Assembly (NCBI GenBank): GCA_003526765.1
Contig: DPXZ01000109.1
Coordinates: 1-15,234 of the forward strand
Direction of reading: 5' to 3'
From: Fervidobacterium sp.
GTDB taxonomy: Bacteria > Thermotogota > Thermotogae > Thermotogales > Fervidobacteriaceae
DNA length: 15,234 nucleotides
Shown here in pieces: positions 5,184 through 14,668 of the stretch. Position 1 is the first letter of the stretch; each line of letters opens with the position of its first letter. A model generated the notes under the pieces. That model did no database searches and was not told where the DNA came from. It saw only the letters and a program-made list of their open reading frames with translations. The position numbers and the translations under genes are program-made.

Positions 5184-7232
5184 ATGAAAAAAGTTGGTGG
5201 CTGGCTCATATTTGCACTTGTTTTGATATTTGTTGGAAGCTTCCTTGCCCAGATGTTCAACACATCGTTTTATACAGTTAAGGTGAAACGAATTAAGTTT
5301 GACACAAACAACGGGATACTATCCGGGCTCTTGTATTTACCAAAGGGAGCAGACAGCAGCGATCCACGACCTACGATCATTACTACACACGGCTATCTAA
5401 ACTCGGCAGAAATGCAGGATGCTGCTGCAATAGAGATGTCGAGAAGAGGATATGTGGTTTTAGCATTGGATATGTATGACCATGGACATTCTGTGAATAA
5501 GACACAGTACGATTCAGCAAAAGCATTTTTCTCCTTTTGGCCATCGTCTCAATATGATGCCGTACAGTATATGTACAATCAAGATTACGTAATGAAAGAC
5601 GAGAACGGAAATGGTATAATTGCAGTAGCAGGGCATTCTATGGGTGGTTTTTCCTCTACAATGGCCATGGTTATGGACGAACAAGACTATGCAAAAACTG
5701 GTATAAGAAAAATCCATGCTGGATTGCCAATGGGAGCAGATTACTCGTGGACCAGTTATTTAGGCGTGACTCCCGATGTAGCCTACGCTGCTTATGGTCC
5801 GAGAACGGTTGGAGTTGTAGCAGCACATTATGATGAATTTTTCTTTGATTCCGCAGCTGAGAAGACCGGTAATACTGTGGTTTTCAAAGATTTCATAAGC
5901 ACACCAGAAGGAAAGGCTTTCTTAGGTAATCCTTCTGATCCAAGTGAAGGTGTTATATACACTTTGGATAATGGCGGGAGAAGGGTAATCTATGAGCCTT
6001 GGCAGACTCACCCTTGGAACCATTTCTCCTTTATTACTACCGGCCATCAGATTTCATTCTATACCAAAGCTTTTGAAGGTTACACTTCTCCAAATCAAGT
6101 CAATGCGGGCTTAGGTAGTGAAAATCAAATATGGATACTTAAAGAATATTCAGAATTTTTAGCATTGATAGGTTTCTTCTTACTCTTTATACCTTTAGTT
6201 ATGCTTTTAATGAAAGTTCCATTTTTTGCAAAGGCCAAGACGGAAAGGGCTCCTTACGTTCCAGAACCTGCGACTAAGAACAATAAAATAGTATTCTGGA
6301 TATTCTATGCATTTTCGGCGGCATTTCCAGCACTCTTTTTCCCATCTCTAATGAACAAAGATGGAGCAGGCATCACTATAATACAGGTGCTGTCGCTGGT
6401 AATTTTGGGCCTAGGTTTATTATTTGGTGCACTCTTGCTCTCAAGAGCGAGAAAAGAAAAAGGAAGATCAGTCAAGAATGTAAGAAATGGAATGATATTC
6501 ATCTCACTATCAAGTTTACTACTTTTCTTGACGACAACTTTCAGGAAGAATCTGTTTGTACAAAACAAATACTTCAATCAACCAACAACTAACCAAATTG
6601 CCTTTTGGGCATTGATAGTTTCTGAAATGATTCTCATACTGATGTTTGTGTCATACTATCTGAACAAGAAACAGTCTAACCTGACTCCAAAGCAATATGG
6701 TTTTGTAACCAAGTGGAGTTCAGTATTATCATCACTTTTGATAGCTATCGTAGTTGTTGCCATAGGTTATGCGATACTATACTTCGTAGATGCTATATTT
6801 GTCACCGATTTCAGGATATGGACTTGGGCTGTAAAGACATTTGAATCGCAGAATCTACTTGCAGCGATAAAATACGCTCCTTTCTTCTTTATCTTCTACT
6901 ATATCACCGGTATTTCCATAAATGCAAACACTGGTTCTATGAAAAAGGGAGAAGGTTATTATTTGTCTTGTATTTCCATGGTCGGTGGTTTAGTTGTATT
7001 CTTGGCATTACAATATGGACTTCTATTTTTCACACAAAGAGCACTTGTTCCCAATCAGGCTCTGAATCCGATTCTGCTCTTTGCACTTATACCATCGTTG
7101 ATCGTAGCTACATTTTACACGAAGAAACTATACGAAGAAACTGGTAACGTCTACACTGGTGCATTCTTAAATACAATTCTAATGACGTTGATTCTTGCAG
7201 CAAACACTACAACATATTCTGGGATTATTTAA
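5184..7232 (+). CDS. Membrane-embedded alpha/beta-hydrolase with C-terminal polytopic domain
   Basis: The 682-residue protein has an N-terminal transmembrane segment (about 7-24) and an extracytoplasmic-type alpha/beta-hydrolase domain (about 35-300). About ten hydrophobic segments follow (roughly 323-345, 368-390, 397-420, 435-452, 470-492, 508-536, 556-577, 595-615, 627-646, 655-675). Hydrolase marks are the oxyanion HG in TTHGY (69-70), DMYDHGHS (97-103) and the nucleophile elbow GHSMG (150-154, Ser152). The catalytic His is probably H280 or H287 in HPWNHFSFITTGH; the acid is not clear. The substrate cannot be read from the sequence. Its place directly before glpK, with a probable GlpP-controlled leader, suggests a lipase/esterase releasing glycerol from acylglycerols or related esters. 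This is inference; an acyltransferase-like or dienelactone-hydrolase-type activity is also possible. Confidence 0.85.
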   Translation: MKKVGGWLIFALVLIFVGSFLAQMFNTSFYTVKVKRIKFDTNNGILSGLLYLPKGADSSDPRPTIITTHGYLNSAEMQDAAAIEMSRRGYVVLALDMYDHGHSVNKTQYDSAKAFFSFWPSSQYDAVQYMYNQDYVMKDENGNGIIAVAGHSMGGFSSTMAMVMDEQDYAKTGIRKIHAGLPMGADYSWTSYLGVTPDVAYAAYGPRTVGVVAAHYDEFFFDSAAEKTGNTVVFKDFISTPEGKAFLGNPSDPSEGVIYTLDNGGRRVIYEPWQTHPWNHFSFITTGHQISFYTKAFEGYTSPNQVNAGLGSENQIWILKEYSEFLALIGFFLLFIPLVMLLMKVPFFAKAKTERAPYVPEPATKNNKIVFWIFYAFSAAFPALFFPSLMNKDGAGITIIQVLSLVILGLGLLFGALLLSRARKEKGRSVKNVRNGMIFISLSSLLLFLTTTFRKNLFVQNKYFNQPTTNQIAFWALIVSEMILILMFVSYYLNKKQSNLTPKQYGFVTKWSSVLSSLLIAIVVVAIGYAILYFVDAIFVTDFRIWTWAVKTFESQNLLAAIKYAPFFFIFYYITGISINANTGSMKKGEGYYLSCISMVGGLVVFLALQYGLLFFTQRALVPNQALNPILLFALIPSLIVATFYTKKLYEETGNVYTGAFLNTILMTLILAANTTTYSGII

Positions 7233-7296
7233 GGACACTAATGACATTCATCAGTTTTCTGAGTAAATAAGTATCGTTGACAAATAGTGGAGGTAG

Positions 7297-8804
<1,508 letters not shown>

Positions 8805-8827
8805 GTAAATAAGAAATAGTGGCCAAA

Positions 8828-8855
8828 AAAAGAACATTCACAAAAGAACATTCAC
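8828..8855 (+). repeat. Exact tandem 14-bp duplication upstream of the glp operon promoter
   Basis: AAAAGAACATTCAC occurs at 8828-8841 and again at 8842-8855. The second copy includes the possible -35 TTCACA (8851-8856). Confidence 0.85.
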
Positions 8856-8877
8856 AAAGGTAATAATGTGGTATAAT
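8851..8877 (+). promoter_or_regulatory. Promoter of the glpA-B-DUF1667-glpP operon (extended -10)
   Basis: A perfect TATAAT (8872-8877) preceded by TGG gives an extended -10 (TGnTATAAT). A possible -35 TTCACA (8851-8856) lies only 15 nt upstream. The predicted start near 8884 gives a leader of about 165 nt containing the antiterminator and terminator hairpins. Confidence 0.72.
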
Positions 8878-8941
8878 AATCAAGTAAAGTGAGTGATAGA
8901 AATTAGATACAGCTGAACACAACTAAATGCAAGTAAATACA

Positions 8942-8970
8942 ATATGGTGGAGACTAAGAGAAAGCCATAT
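8942..8970 (+). promoter_or_regulatory. Antiterminator hairpin, probable GlpP target (leader 2)
   Basis: ATATGG (8942-8947) pairs perfectly with CCATAT (8965-8970) around the 17-nt loop TGGAGACTAAGAGAAAG (8948-8964). The layout and loop match leader 1 (5022-5050). The 3' strand is shared with the following terminator. Because glpP is the last gene of this operon, this implies autoregulation if GlpP is the ligand. Confidence 0.8.
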
Positions 8971-9016
8971 CCCAGAAGCGAGATTTCCTCGCTTTTTGGG
9001 GTATGGTTTTTATTTA
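8961..9016 (+). terminator. Leader terminator (attenuator) of the glp operon
   Basis: 8961-8982 pairs with 8988-9010. The apical stem is GCGAG/CTCGC (8978-8982 with 8988-8992) and the basal stem pairs AAAGCCATATCCC with GGGGTATGGTTTT, with one bulged T and some G-U pairs. It is followed by a T-rich tail. It lies about 35 nt upstream of the first start codon, downstream of the operon promoter. Confidence 0.9.
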
Positions 9017-9034
9017 TAGTCCTTACAGATGAAC

Positions 9035-9041
9035 GGGAGGT
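9035..9041 (+). promoter_or_regulatory. Ribosome binding site deciding the GlpA-like start
   Basis: GGGAGGT (9035-9041) is 9 nt before ATG 9051 but directly abuts the alternative TTG 9042. The ATG start also puts the FAD-binding strand VAVIGGG at the extreme N-terminus, as is usual in the family. Confidence 0.8.
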
Positions 9042-9050
9042 TTGGCAAAG

Positions 9051-10478
9051 ATGGTTGCAGTGATAGGTGGTGGCATCGTTGGAAGTTTGATTGCCAGAGA
9101 AATCAATAAGTATGTAGAGGATGTATACCTGTTTGAAGCAAAAAACGGTATAGGTACGGGCGTTACAAAGGCGAATTCTGGTATACTTCACGGCGGATAC
9201 GACGACCCACCGGGAAGTTTGAGGGCACAACTGTGTTACAAAGGTAATAGACTGTACGATGAGATTTCCAGAGAGCTTTCCATCGAAGTCAAGAGAATAG
9301 GTTCTCATGTAGTTGCCTTAGACGAGAGCGAGCTTGCTGTGATAGATGAACTGGAGGAAAAGGCTACAAGAAACAATGTCAAGGAATATCGCATCTTGAA
9401 TAGAGATGAATTATTTGAAATGGAACCCAATTTGAGTGAGAATGCCTTGAGTTCGTTCTACTGCCCAATAGCTGGTATCACAGAACCATGGGAAGTTGCC
9501 ATACAAGCAGCAAGGTCTATAGAGCTCAACGGTGGCAGAGTATTCAAAGGCAAACGCCTTGTGGAAGTAGCCAAAAAAGATGGGAAATTTGAACTATCTT
9601 TTGAAGATGGTAGTACATACACAGCCGACTTAGTGATAAACGCAGCAGGCCTATATGCAGACGAAGTGGCAAAACTGTTCGGCGATGATGTGCCCAAAAT
9701 CTTTCCAATAAAGGGTGAGTACTTCCTTTTGGGAAAGGATGTAAGATATGTAAATTCAGTCATCTTTCCCATGCCTTCGGAATTGACCAAGGGCTGTTTA
9801 GTTATTCCCACGGTAGATGGAGGATTCTTGGCAGGTCCTACTGCTCACGGTGTGCAATCGAAACAGGACTTCTCCACAACGAGAGACGGACTTGCAGAAG
9901 TTAAAGAAAAGACGTTGAAATTGATCCCAAGTTTGGATTTTTCAAGGAATGTAGTCAAGACATTCGCAGGCTTGCGACCGGAAAGCGGCGGCAAAGATTT
10001 CTACATAGATGTTGGTACGGATAACGTCATCCACGTTTCTGGTATCAGATCCCCAGGCTTAACAGCTGCACCCGCCATTGCAAAATACGTTACCGAATAT
10101 CTCATAGAAGAGAAGTTGCACATCAATTTGGAAAAACGACAGAATTACATCGAACACGTAGAAAAAGTTTCGCATTTCGTCGAGACTGATTTCGACTATT
10201 GGAGTAAAGCGATTGAAGAAGATCCAGAAGCAGGACAGATCATATGTTTTTGCAACAAAGTTACCAAGCAAGAAATAAAAGAAGCGATAAGAAATGGAGC
10301 TAGAACCATAGACGAAGTGAAATTCGCAACGAGGGCCTCCTTCGGTGAATGCCAAGGTAGTTCCTGTACTTCGAAGATACTGAAGATAATATGTGATGAA
10401 ACTGGGCTTAGGCCGCAAGACGTGCTACTCAACGAAAAAGGCTCTTGGATAATCGATTCAGAGGTGAGGTCAATATGA
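9051..10478 (+). CDS. GlpA-like FAD-dependent glycerol-3-phosphate dehydrogenase with C-terminal [2Fe-2S] (BFD-like) domain
   Basis: Predicted to oxidise glycerol 3-phosphate to dihydroxyacetone phosphate. The 475-residue protein has an N-terminal DAO-type FAD fold (GGGIVG at 6-11, acidic strand end VYLFEA, then TKANSGILHGGYDDPPGS, the GlpA/GlpO-like loop). Toward the end of the FAD domain are GLRPESGGKDFYID and SGIRSPGLTAAPAIA. The C-terminal ~80 residues are a BFD-like domain with C399, C401, C434 and C439 (CxC, then CxxxxC), suited to a [2Fe-2S] cluster. This matches anaerobic GlpA rather than aerobic GlpD. The next two genes take the places of GlpB and GlpC. Electron acceptor unknown; no membrane anchor is seen. 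Its TGA overlaps the next ATG (ATGA). It is first in the attenuated operon. Confidence 0.88.
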   Translation: MVAVIGGGIVGSLIAREINKYVEDVYLFEAKNGIGTGVTKANSGILHGGYDDPPGSLRAQLCYKGNRLYDEISRELSIEVKRIGSHVVALDESELAVIDELEEKATRNNVKEYRILNRDELFEMEPNLSENALSSFYCPIAGITEPWEVAIQAARSIELNGGRVFKGKRLVEVAKKDGKFELSFEDGSTYTADLVINAAGLYADEVAKLFGDDVPKIFPIKGEYFLLGKDVRYVNSVIFPMPSELTKGCLVIPTVDGGFLAGPTAHGVQSKQDFSTTRDGLAEVKEKTLKLIPSLDFSRNVVKTFAGLRPESGGKDFYIDVGTDNVIHVSGIRSPGLTAAPAIAKYVTEYLIEEKLHINLEKRQNYIEHVEKVSHFVETDFDYWSKAIEEDPEAGQIICFCNKVTKQEIKEAIRNGARTIDEVKFATRASFGECQGSSCTSKILKIICDETGLRPQDVLLNEKGSWIIDSEVRSI

Positions 10479-11692
10479 GATACGAGACAGATGTAGTAGT
10501 CATAGGTGCGGGCGGAGGTGGCATGGCGGCAGCCCTCTCTGCATACAAAAGCGGTGCAGATGTCATACTCATCGAACGAGAAGAAGAAGCAGGTGGTGTG
10601 CTCAATCAATGTATACACAATGGTTTCGGCTTGCATTACTACAAAAAAGATTTAACAGGTCCAGAATTCAAAGAGACGCTCCAAGAAGAATTGGAAAAGA
10701 CAAATGTAAGAGTACTCAAAGGGACCTTCGTTTTAGATGTGAGTAGAGATAAACGAATAACATTTGTCAATAGCGATGGCATCCACGAGATAAAAACAAA
10801 GGCATTAGTCATGACGACAGGTGCAAGAGAGAGACATTTCAATTCCTTGGGCATTCCCGGCGATAGAGTGAGCGGTATTTTCACTGCAGGAGTTGCACAG
10901 AAATACATTAATTTGCAAAACCTGAAACCAGCCAACAGCGCTTTGATAGTTGGGTCTGGTGATATAGGGCTCATAATGGCTCGAAGATTACATTTAGAAG
11001 GCATAGAAGTTAAAGGTGTTGTGGAAATTCTGCCTTATCCGGGTGGATTGGAAAGAAACGTTCAACAATGCTTGAGAGATTACGACATTCCGCTTTACCT
11101 CTCACACAGTGTAACGAGAGTTGAAGGCAAAAACAGACTAAGCAAAGTGTACGTCTCGCAGCTGGATGGTACTGGTAACATCATTCCAAACTCTGAAAAG
11201 GTCTTTGAAGTCGATGCTTTGATCACATCTGTTGGGCTCATACCATCTGTAAAACCTGTCGAATTTGTCAAGACGGGCCCAGGATTCATAACTTCAAATA
11301 CAAACCAAACCACCGAAGATTGGATATTTGCGGCAGGTAATTGTACGGTGATCTTCGATTTAGTAGATTACGTTGCAAGAGAAGGCGAAAAAGCTGGAAA
11401 ATATGCTGCCCTCTACGCCAAGGATGAATATATATCACAGGAAAAAATCACCATAAAGAAAGGAAAGAACATAAATATAATCCATCCATCTTACATAGAC
11501 CCGAATCAGGCAACTAAATTGTACATCAGAGTATCAAGAGTATTCCAAAAAGCCGAGATAACCATTGAGCCATTGGGTATAAAGATAATCGAGGAAGAAG
11601 CAAGACCATCGGAGATGGTGGAAATTCAAATAAAACCATTCAAGGACAATTTGTGTAAAGAAATAGAGGTGAGTGCACATGAACTTGGTTGA
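10475..11692 (+). CDS. FAD/NAD(P)-dependent oxidoreductase, GlpB-like partner subunit
   Basis: A 405-residue two-dinucleotide-fold flavoprotein of the pyridine nucleotide-disulfide oxidoreductase superfamily. It has an FAD site GAGGGGMAA (11-19) with acidic strand end LIERE. The conserved GGVLNQCIHNGFG (40-52, Cys46) follows, then TTGARER (114-120), a second Rossmann motif VGSGDIG (159-165) and the closing FAD motif AAGNC...DLVDYVAREGEKAG. In anaerobic bacteria such proteins sit between a GlpA-like protein and a DUF1667 protein and probably carry electrons from G3P oxidation to NAD(P) or ferredoxin. The exact acceptor is inferred, not seen. The ATG at 10475 overlaps the upstream stop and follows GAGGTGAGGT (10461-10470). 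An upstream in-frame TTG (10445) has no such site. Confidence 0.87.
   Translation: MRYETDVVVIGAGGGGMAAALSAYKSGADVILIEREEEAGGVLNQCIHNGFGLHYYKKDLTGPEFKETLQEELEKTNVRVLKGTFVLDVSRDKRITFVNSDGIHEIKTKALVMTTGARERHFNSLGIPGDRVSGIFTAGVAQKYINLQNLKPANSALIVGSGDIGLIMARRLHLEGIEVKGVVEILPYPGGLERNVQQCLRDYDIPLYLSHSVTRVEGKNRLSKVYVSQLDGTGNIIPNSEKVFEVDALITSVGLIPSVKPVEFVKTGPGFITSNTNQTTEDWIFAAGNCTVIFDLVDYVAREGEKAGKYAALYAKDEYISQEKITIKKGKNINIIHPSYIDPNQATKLYIRVSRVFQKAEITIEPLGIKIIEEEARPSEMVEIQIKPFKDNLCKEIEVSAHELG
11666..11672 (+). promoter_or_regulatory. Ribosome binding site deciding the DUF1667 start
   Basis: GAGGTGA (11666-11672) is 6 nt before ATG 11679 and immediately abuts the alternative GTG 11673, so the ATG is preferred. 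It lies inside the last codons of the GlpB-like gene. Confidence 0.75.
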
Positions 11693-12068
11693 GTACAAAA
11701 AGAAGAAAATCATCTGTACCAATTGCCCTTTAGGTTGTAAAATAAATCTTGTCTATGCAGATGCCGATGAAGTAGAAATAATAGAAGCTCAAGGCAACAG
11801 GTGCAAAAGAGGATTAGAGTTTGCAAAACAAGAAATCACAGACCCATTGAGAGTAGTAGTTACAAGCGTAAGAGTTGAAGATGGAGAGATTCCCATGGCT
11901 TCCGTTAGGTCTGACAAACCCGTTCCACTGAGACTCATGGAAGAGATAATGGGTGTCATAAGACAAACAAAAGTGTCGGCACCAGTTAAAAGAGGAGACA
12001 TCATAATAGAAAACGTACTAAACACAGGCGCAAATATAATAAGTACGAGAACTGTAAACAAGAAATGA
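11679..12068 (+). CDS. DUF1667 cysteine-motif protein, third component of the anaerobic G3P oxidation cluster
   Basis: A 129-residue protein with an N-terminal metal-binding motif CTNCPLGC (13-20: C13, C16, C20) and a fourth cysteine in RCKRG (C42). The rest is compact, including the TSVRV segment (62-66) and a C-terminal strand region ending near NTGANIISTRTVN. This is the DUF1667 layout. Its members occur next to GlpA-like and FAD oxidoreductase genes in Clostridia and Thermotogales. The cysteines probably hold an Fe-S cluster or zinc. A role as electron carrier or assembly subunit in place of the unrelated GlpC is inference. It overlaps the upstream gene by 14 nt, indicating tight coupling; glpP follows after 24 nt. 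Confidence 0.85.
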   Translation: MNLVEYKKKKIICTNCPLGCKINLVYADADEVEIIEAQGNRCKRGLEFAKQEITDPLRVVVTSVRVEDGEIPMASVRSDKPVPLRLMEEIMGVIRQTKVSAPVKRGDIIIENVLNTGANIISTRTVNKK

Positions 12069-12092
12069 GATCAAGAGTAGGGGAGAGTTGCG

Positions 12093-12653
12093 ATGCCAAA
12101 TCTGGACGAACTGATTGAGGAATACACAATAATTCCTGCCGTTAGAGATTTGAACGATTTAGACGATGCGCTGAAAACTAAATCACCAATAGTATTCTTG
12201 TTGACAGGTTCCATTCTCGATTTGGAAGGTATCTCATCGAAAGTGAGAGAAGCGCAAAAGGCACTCATGATAAATGTTGATCTACTCGAAGGCATTGCCT
12301 CAGATAAAAAAGGAATTGAATTCTTGGCAAAGAAAAGATTCTGCGATGGAATCATATCAACCAAGACAAATGCGGTAAGGTCTGCTATGAAGGAGAAGAT
12401 GCTTGCAATACAGAGGGTCTTCCTGATAGATTCTGGAGTTTTGAAATCAATCAGGGATTTAGTAGGAAGCACCTCCGTACCGGATGCATTCGAAATATTA
12501 CCTGCCATAGCCGCCCCATATTTCATAGAAAACATCCACTCAAAGGCATTAGTCATAGCAGGTGGCTTAATCACAAAGAGGAGAGAAGCTGAAGAATTGT
12601 TCGAAAAAGGAGTTAGAGGTATCTCTACAAGTGCCAAAGAGTTGTGGTTTTAA
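12093..12653 (+). CDS. glpP: Glycerol uptake operon antiterminator regulatory protein GlpP
   Basis: A cytosolic RNA-binding regulator. In Bacillus subtilis GlpP, with glycerol 3-phosphate, prevents termination in leaders of glp genes and stabilises glpD mRNA. The 186-residue protein shows the whole family pattern: IIPAVRD (13-19), VDLLEG (62-67), DGIISTK (85-91), QRVFLIDS (107-114), EILPA (134-138), IAGGLI (155-160) and the ending ISTSAKELW (177-185). The fold is a small TIM-barrel-like domain. Length is normal. The ATG follows AGGGGAGA at 6 nt. As the last gene of the operon whose leader carries an attenuator, and with a like attenuator before the hydrolase-glpK unit, it is the obvious candidate to act on both. 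Confidence 0.95.
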   Translation: MPNLDELIEEYTIIPAVRDLNDLDDALKTKSPIVFLLTGSILDLEGISSKVREAQKALMINVDLLEGIASDKKGIEFLAKKRFCDGIISTKTNAVRSAMKEKMLAIQRVFLIDSGVLKSIRDLVGSTSVPDAFEILPAIAAPYFIENIHSKALVIAGGLITKRREAEELFEKGVRGISTSAKELWF

Positions 12654-12658
12654 AACAT

Positions 12659-12762
12659 AATTCTTTAATCAATTCTGTAATTAATTTTGTAATTAATTCT
12701 ATAATATATTTTGTAATATAAATTTTGTAATATAAATTTTGTAATACAAATGCGGTGTAATA
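12659..12762 (+). repeat. AT-rich tandem repeat block downstream of glpP
   Basis: Eight head-to-tail units start 6 bp after the glpP stop codon. Four are 12-mers: AATTCTTTAATC (12659-12670), AATTCTGTAATT (12671-12682), AATTTTGTAATT (12683-12694), AATTCTATAATA (12695-12706). Four are 14-mers: TATTTTGTAATATA (12707-12720), AATTTTGTAATATA (12721-12734), AATTTTGTAATACA (12735-12748) and a diverged AATGCGGTGTAATA (12749-12762). The common core is AATTYTGTAAT. The block contains no gene. Confidence 0.88.
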
Positions 12763-12793
12763 ATTGATTTGAATATTGAAAGTGCAAATTTAA

Positions 12794-12821
12794 AAAGCGA
12801 TACCATAGACGGTATCGCTTT
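12794..12821. terminator. Bidirectional intrinsic terminator between glpP and purL
   Basis: A perfect 11-bp stem AAAGCGATACC (12794-12804) with GGTATCGCTTT (12811-12821), and a 6-nt loop. An A tract lies upstream and a short, interrupted T tract downstream. It serves the convergent glp operon and purQL transcripts. Confidence 0.85.
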
Positions 12822-12868
12822 GTTGTAAAGATAGTAACTATACGATATTCTTCTTTGCAGAGAGGTGC

Positions 12869-14668
12869 TTAGTTGCAGTACCCTATGAGTTCTTTAGGCA
12901 ATTTGGTATCGACATCTCCAAATACCATAATTAGTTGATGTACAGGCTCACACTTTGGACTCTTCACTTTCATGTCGAGACCGGTTTTCTGTAGCTCTTG
13001 TTTGAGTGTAGACATTGTTGAGAAATCGTGCATACTAACGACAAAATATCCTGCTTTTGCAATTCTCTCTATCTCATTCCAAAGTAATTTTTCTCTTTCC
13101 AACTTAAAATCCTTGAAACCTATGGCGTATATGGCACTCTTTCTTGGTCTTGGCACATTCAGATTTTCTAACTTTCCAATCATGCCAATCACCAATGTTG
13201 GTGGAATGCCATTTCCCTTGTAGGTATTGTAAAGAGAAGCATTGCCTGAAGCAACTGGCACATTTGCGAATTCACAGGCATCTTTGAGTCCCTTCATCTG
13301 TGCTGCCAATCCTTCTGGTTGTACATCCGGATCCGCATAGTTTATCCCATCCGTGACTGCAAGTGGCCTTGCACCGACGGAGAGTGTCTTTCTCACGCAT
13401 TCAAGAAGCGTGATGTAAGCTGCCCAATATGGCTCTTGTAGTCCTAAATCTGCCCTGCTATGTATCACGAGCGAGTATCCGCCCGAGCTCTTTACACGCA
13501 TTACTGCAGGTCCATAGCCCGGCCTTACAACCGTGTCTGTACCAACCATGTAATCGTACCTTTCGAATACTTCGTGTGCATCAACATTCTTGAACTTTAT
13601 CCAATTGAATTTCGGCATCTCCACTGGTCTGTATCCATAAGTACGTTCTTCTGGTGATTCTTCAAGTAACTTGGCAGGTACGTCGATGACTGTTTCATCA
13701 TTGTACTTTGCAACATACCTTCCCGTCTCCGTTACTTCAACAACTATATCGGCGAATAGTAAGTGCCTTCTCGCTATTTCAATCACTCTATTTTCCTTCT
13801 CAGCGGACGTTACAACTGCCATTCTCTCTTGACTCTCGCTAATCAATATTTCAACAGGATTCATATCCGGTTCTCTTAACGGCATTCTATCGAGATGTAC
13901 AATGGCACCGAGATTTGCCTTTGCAACCAACTCACTCGTTGCTGAAAGTACACCTCCAGCACCCAAATCTTGTGCCCCTTCGACCAATCCCTCTTCAACC
14001 ATTTCAAGGAATGCCTCGATCAACATCTTTTCTGCAAACGGATCACCAACTTGGATTGACAACTTCGTTGCTTTCTCACCTGTCAAATCTTCTGAAGCAA
14101 ATGAAGCACCGTGAATACCATCACGACCCGTTGCACCACCAAAGATCACTATAACTTGCCCCGGTTTCTGTGCTGTAGACGGTATCAAATGTTCGTTTCT
14201 TCCAACTCCAACGGCCATTACATTTACGAGTGGATTATACTTGTAGTAATCCGATATTCTCAACTCTCCACCAACAGTTGGTACACCGATAGAATTACCG
14301 TAATCCGATATACCATCGATAATTCCCTCAGTTATTTTATCCATGTGCAGTGAATCCAAGATAGCTGTAGGCCGTGCACCCATAGCCAATATGTCACGAA
14401 TGATTCCGCCAACTCCCGTAGCAGCACCGTTGAATGGTTCAATCGCACTTGGATGATTGTGACTTTCCACTTTGAATGCAATGAAGTGATAGTCGTCCAA
14501 TGATACAATTCCAGCATTCCCACCAAAACCGACTCTTGGCAATTGCCTTATGTATCCTTTCGTATGCGAGTATCCACAATGCTCACTCCACATCACTGTG
14601 AATGCTTCTATCTCTGCCTTAGTTGCCTTTCTACCGAGTTGTCTCTCAAGTATATCGATGTACTTCAT
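12869..14668 (-). CDS. purL: Phosphoribosylformylglycinamidine synthase subunit PurL (small form)
   Basis: The ATP-dependent synthetase subunit converting FGAR to FGAM in purine synthesis, using ammonia from PurQ. The 599-residue protein is about the size of the Thermotoga enzyme and shorter than Bacillus PurL. Visible: MWSEHCGYSHTK (26-37, His30), ESHNHPSAIEPFNGAATGVGG (68-88, His70 or His72 at the active site), FGGATGRDGIHGASFAS (176-192) and the AIRS-like repeat VASGNASLYN in the second half. These give two tandem AIRS-type halves. The ATG overlaps the purQ stop by one base (TAATG) with an AAGGTTGGTG-like site in the end of purQ, so the subunits are translationally coupled. It terminates at the hairpin shared with glpP. 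Confidence 0.97.
   Translation of the reverse strand: MKYIDILERQLGRKATKAEIEAFTVMWSEHCGYSHTKGYIRQLPRVGFGGNAGIVSLDDYHFIAFKVESHNHPSAIEPFNGAATGVGGIIRDILAMGARPTAILDSLHMDKITEGIIDGISDYGNSIGVPTVGGELRISDYYKYNPLVNVMAVGVGRNEHLIPSTAQKPGQVIVIFGGATGRDGIHGASFASEDLTGEKATKLSIQVGDPFAEKMLIEAFLEMVEEGLVEGAQDLGAGGVLSATSELVAKANLGAIVHLDRMPLREPDMNPVEILISESQERMAVVTSAEKENRVIEIARRHLLFADIVVEVTETGRYVAKYNDETVIDVPAKLLEESPEERTYGYRPVEMPKFNWIKFKNVDAHEVFERYDYMVGTDTVVRPGYGPAVMRVKSSGGYSLVIHSRADLGLQEPYWAAYITLLECVRKTLSVGARPLAVTDGINYADPDVQPEGLAAQMKGLKDACEFANVPVASGNASLYNTYKGNGIPPTLVIGMIGKLENLNVPRPRKSAIYAIGFKDFKLEREKLLWNEIERIAKAGYFVVSMHDFSTMSTLKQELQKTGLDMKVKSPKCEPVHQLIMVFGDVDTKLPKELIGYCN

Noticed and set aside
8944..9062. Possible 39-codon leader peptide starting at the ATG in the antiterminator stem
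   Set aside because: No Shine-Dalgarno site upstream, the start lies within the paired stem, and the equivalent leader 1 has no such frame. The conserved element is RNA structure, not a peptide.
12071..12637. 188-residue open frame antisense to glpP
   Set aside because: glpP is unmistakable on the other strand; this frame is its complement and has no family features or proper start site.
12659..12762. CRISPR-like array
   Set aside because: Units are head-to-tail without unique spacers and only 12-14 bp long.
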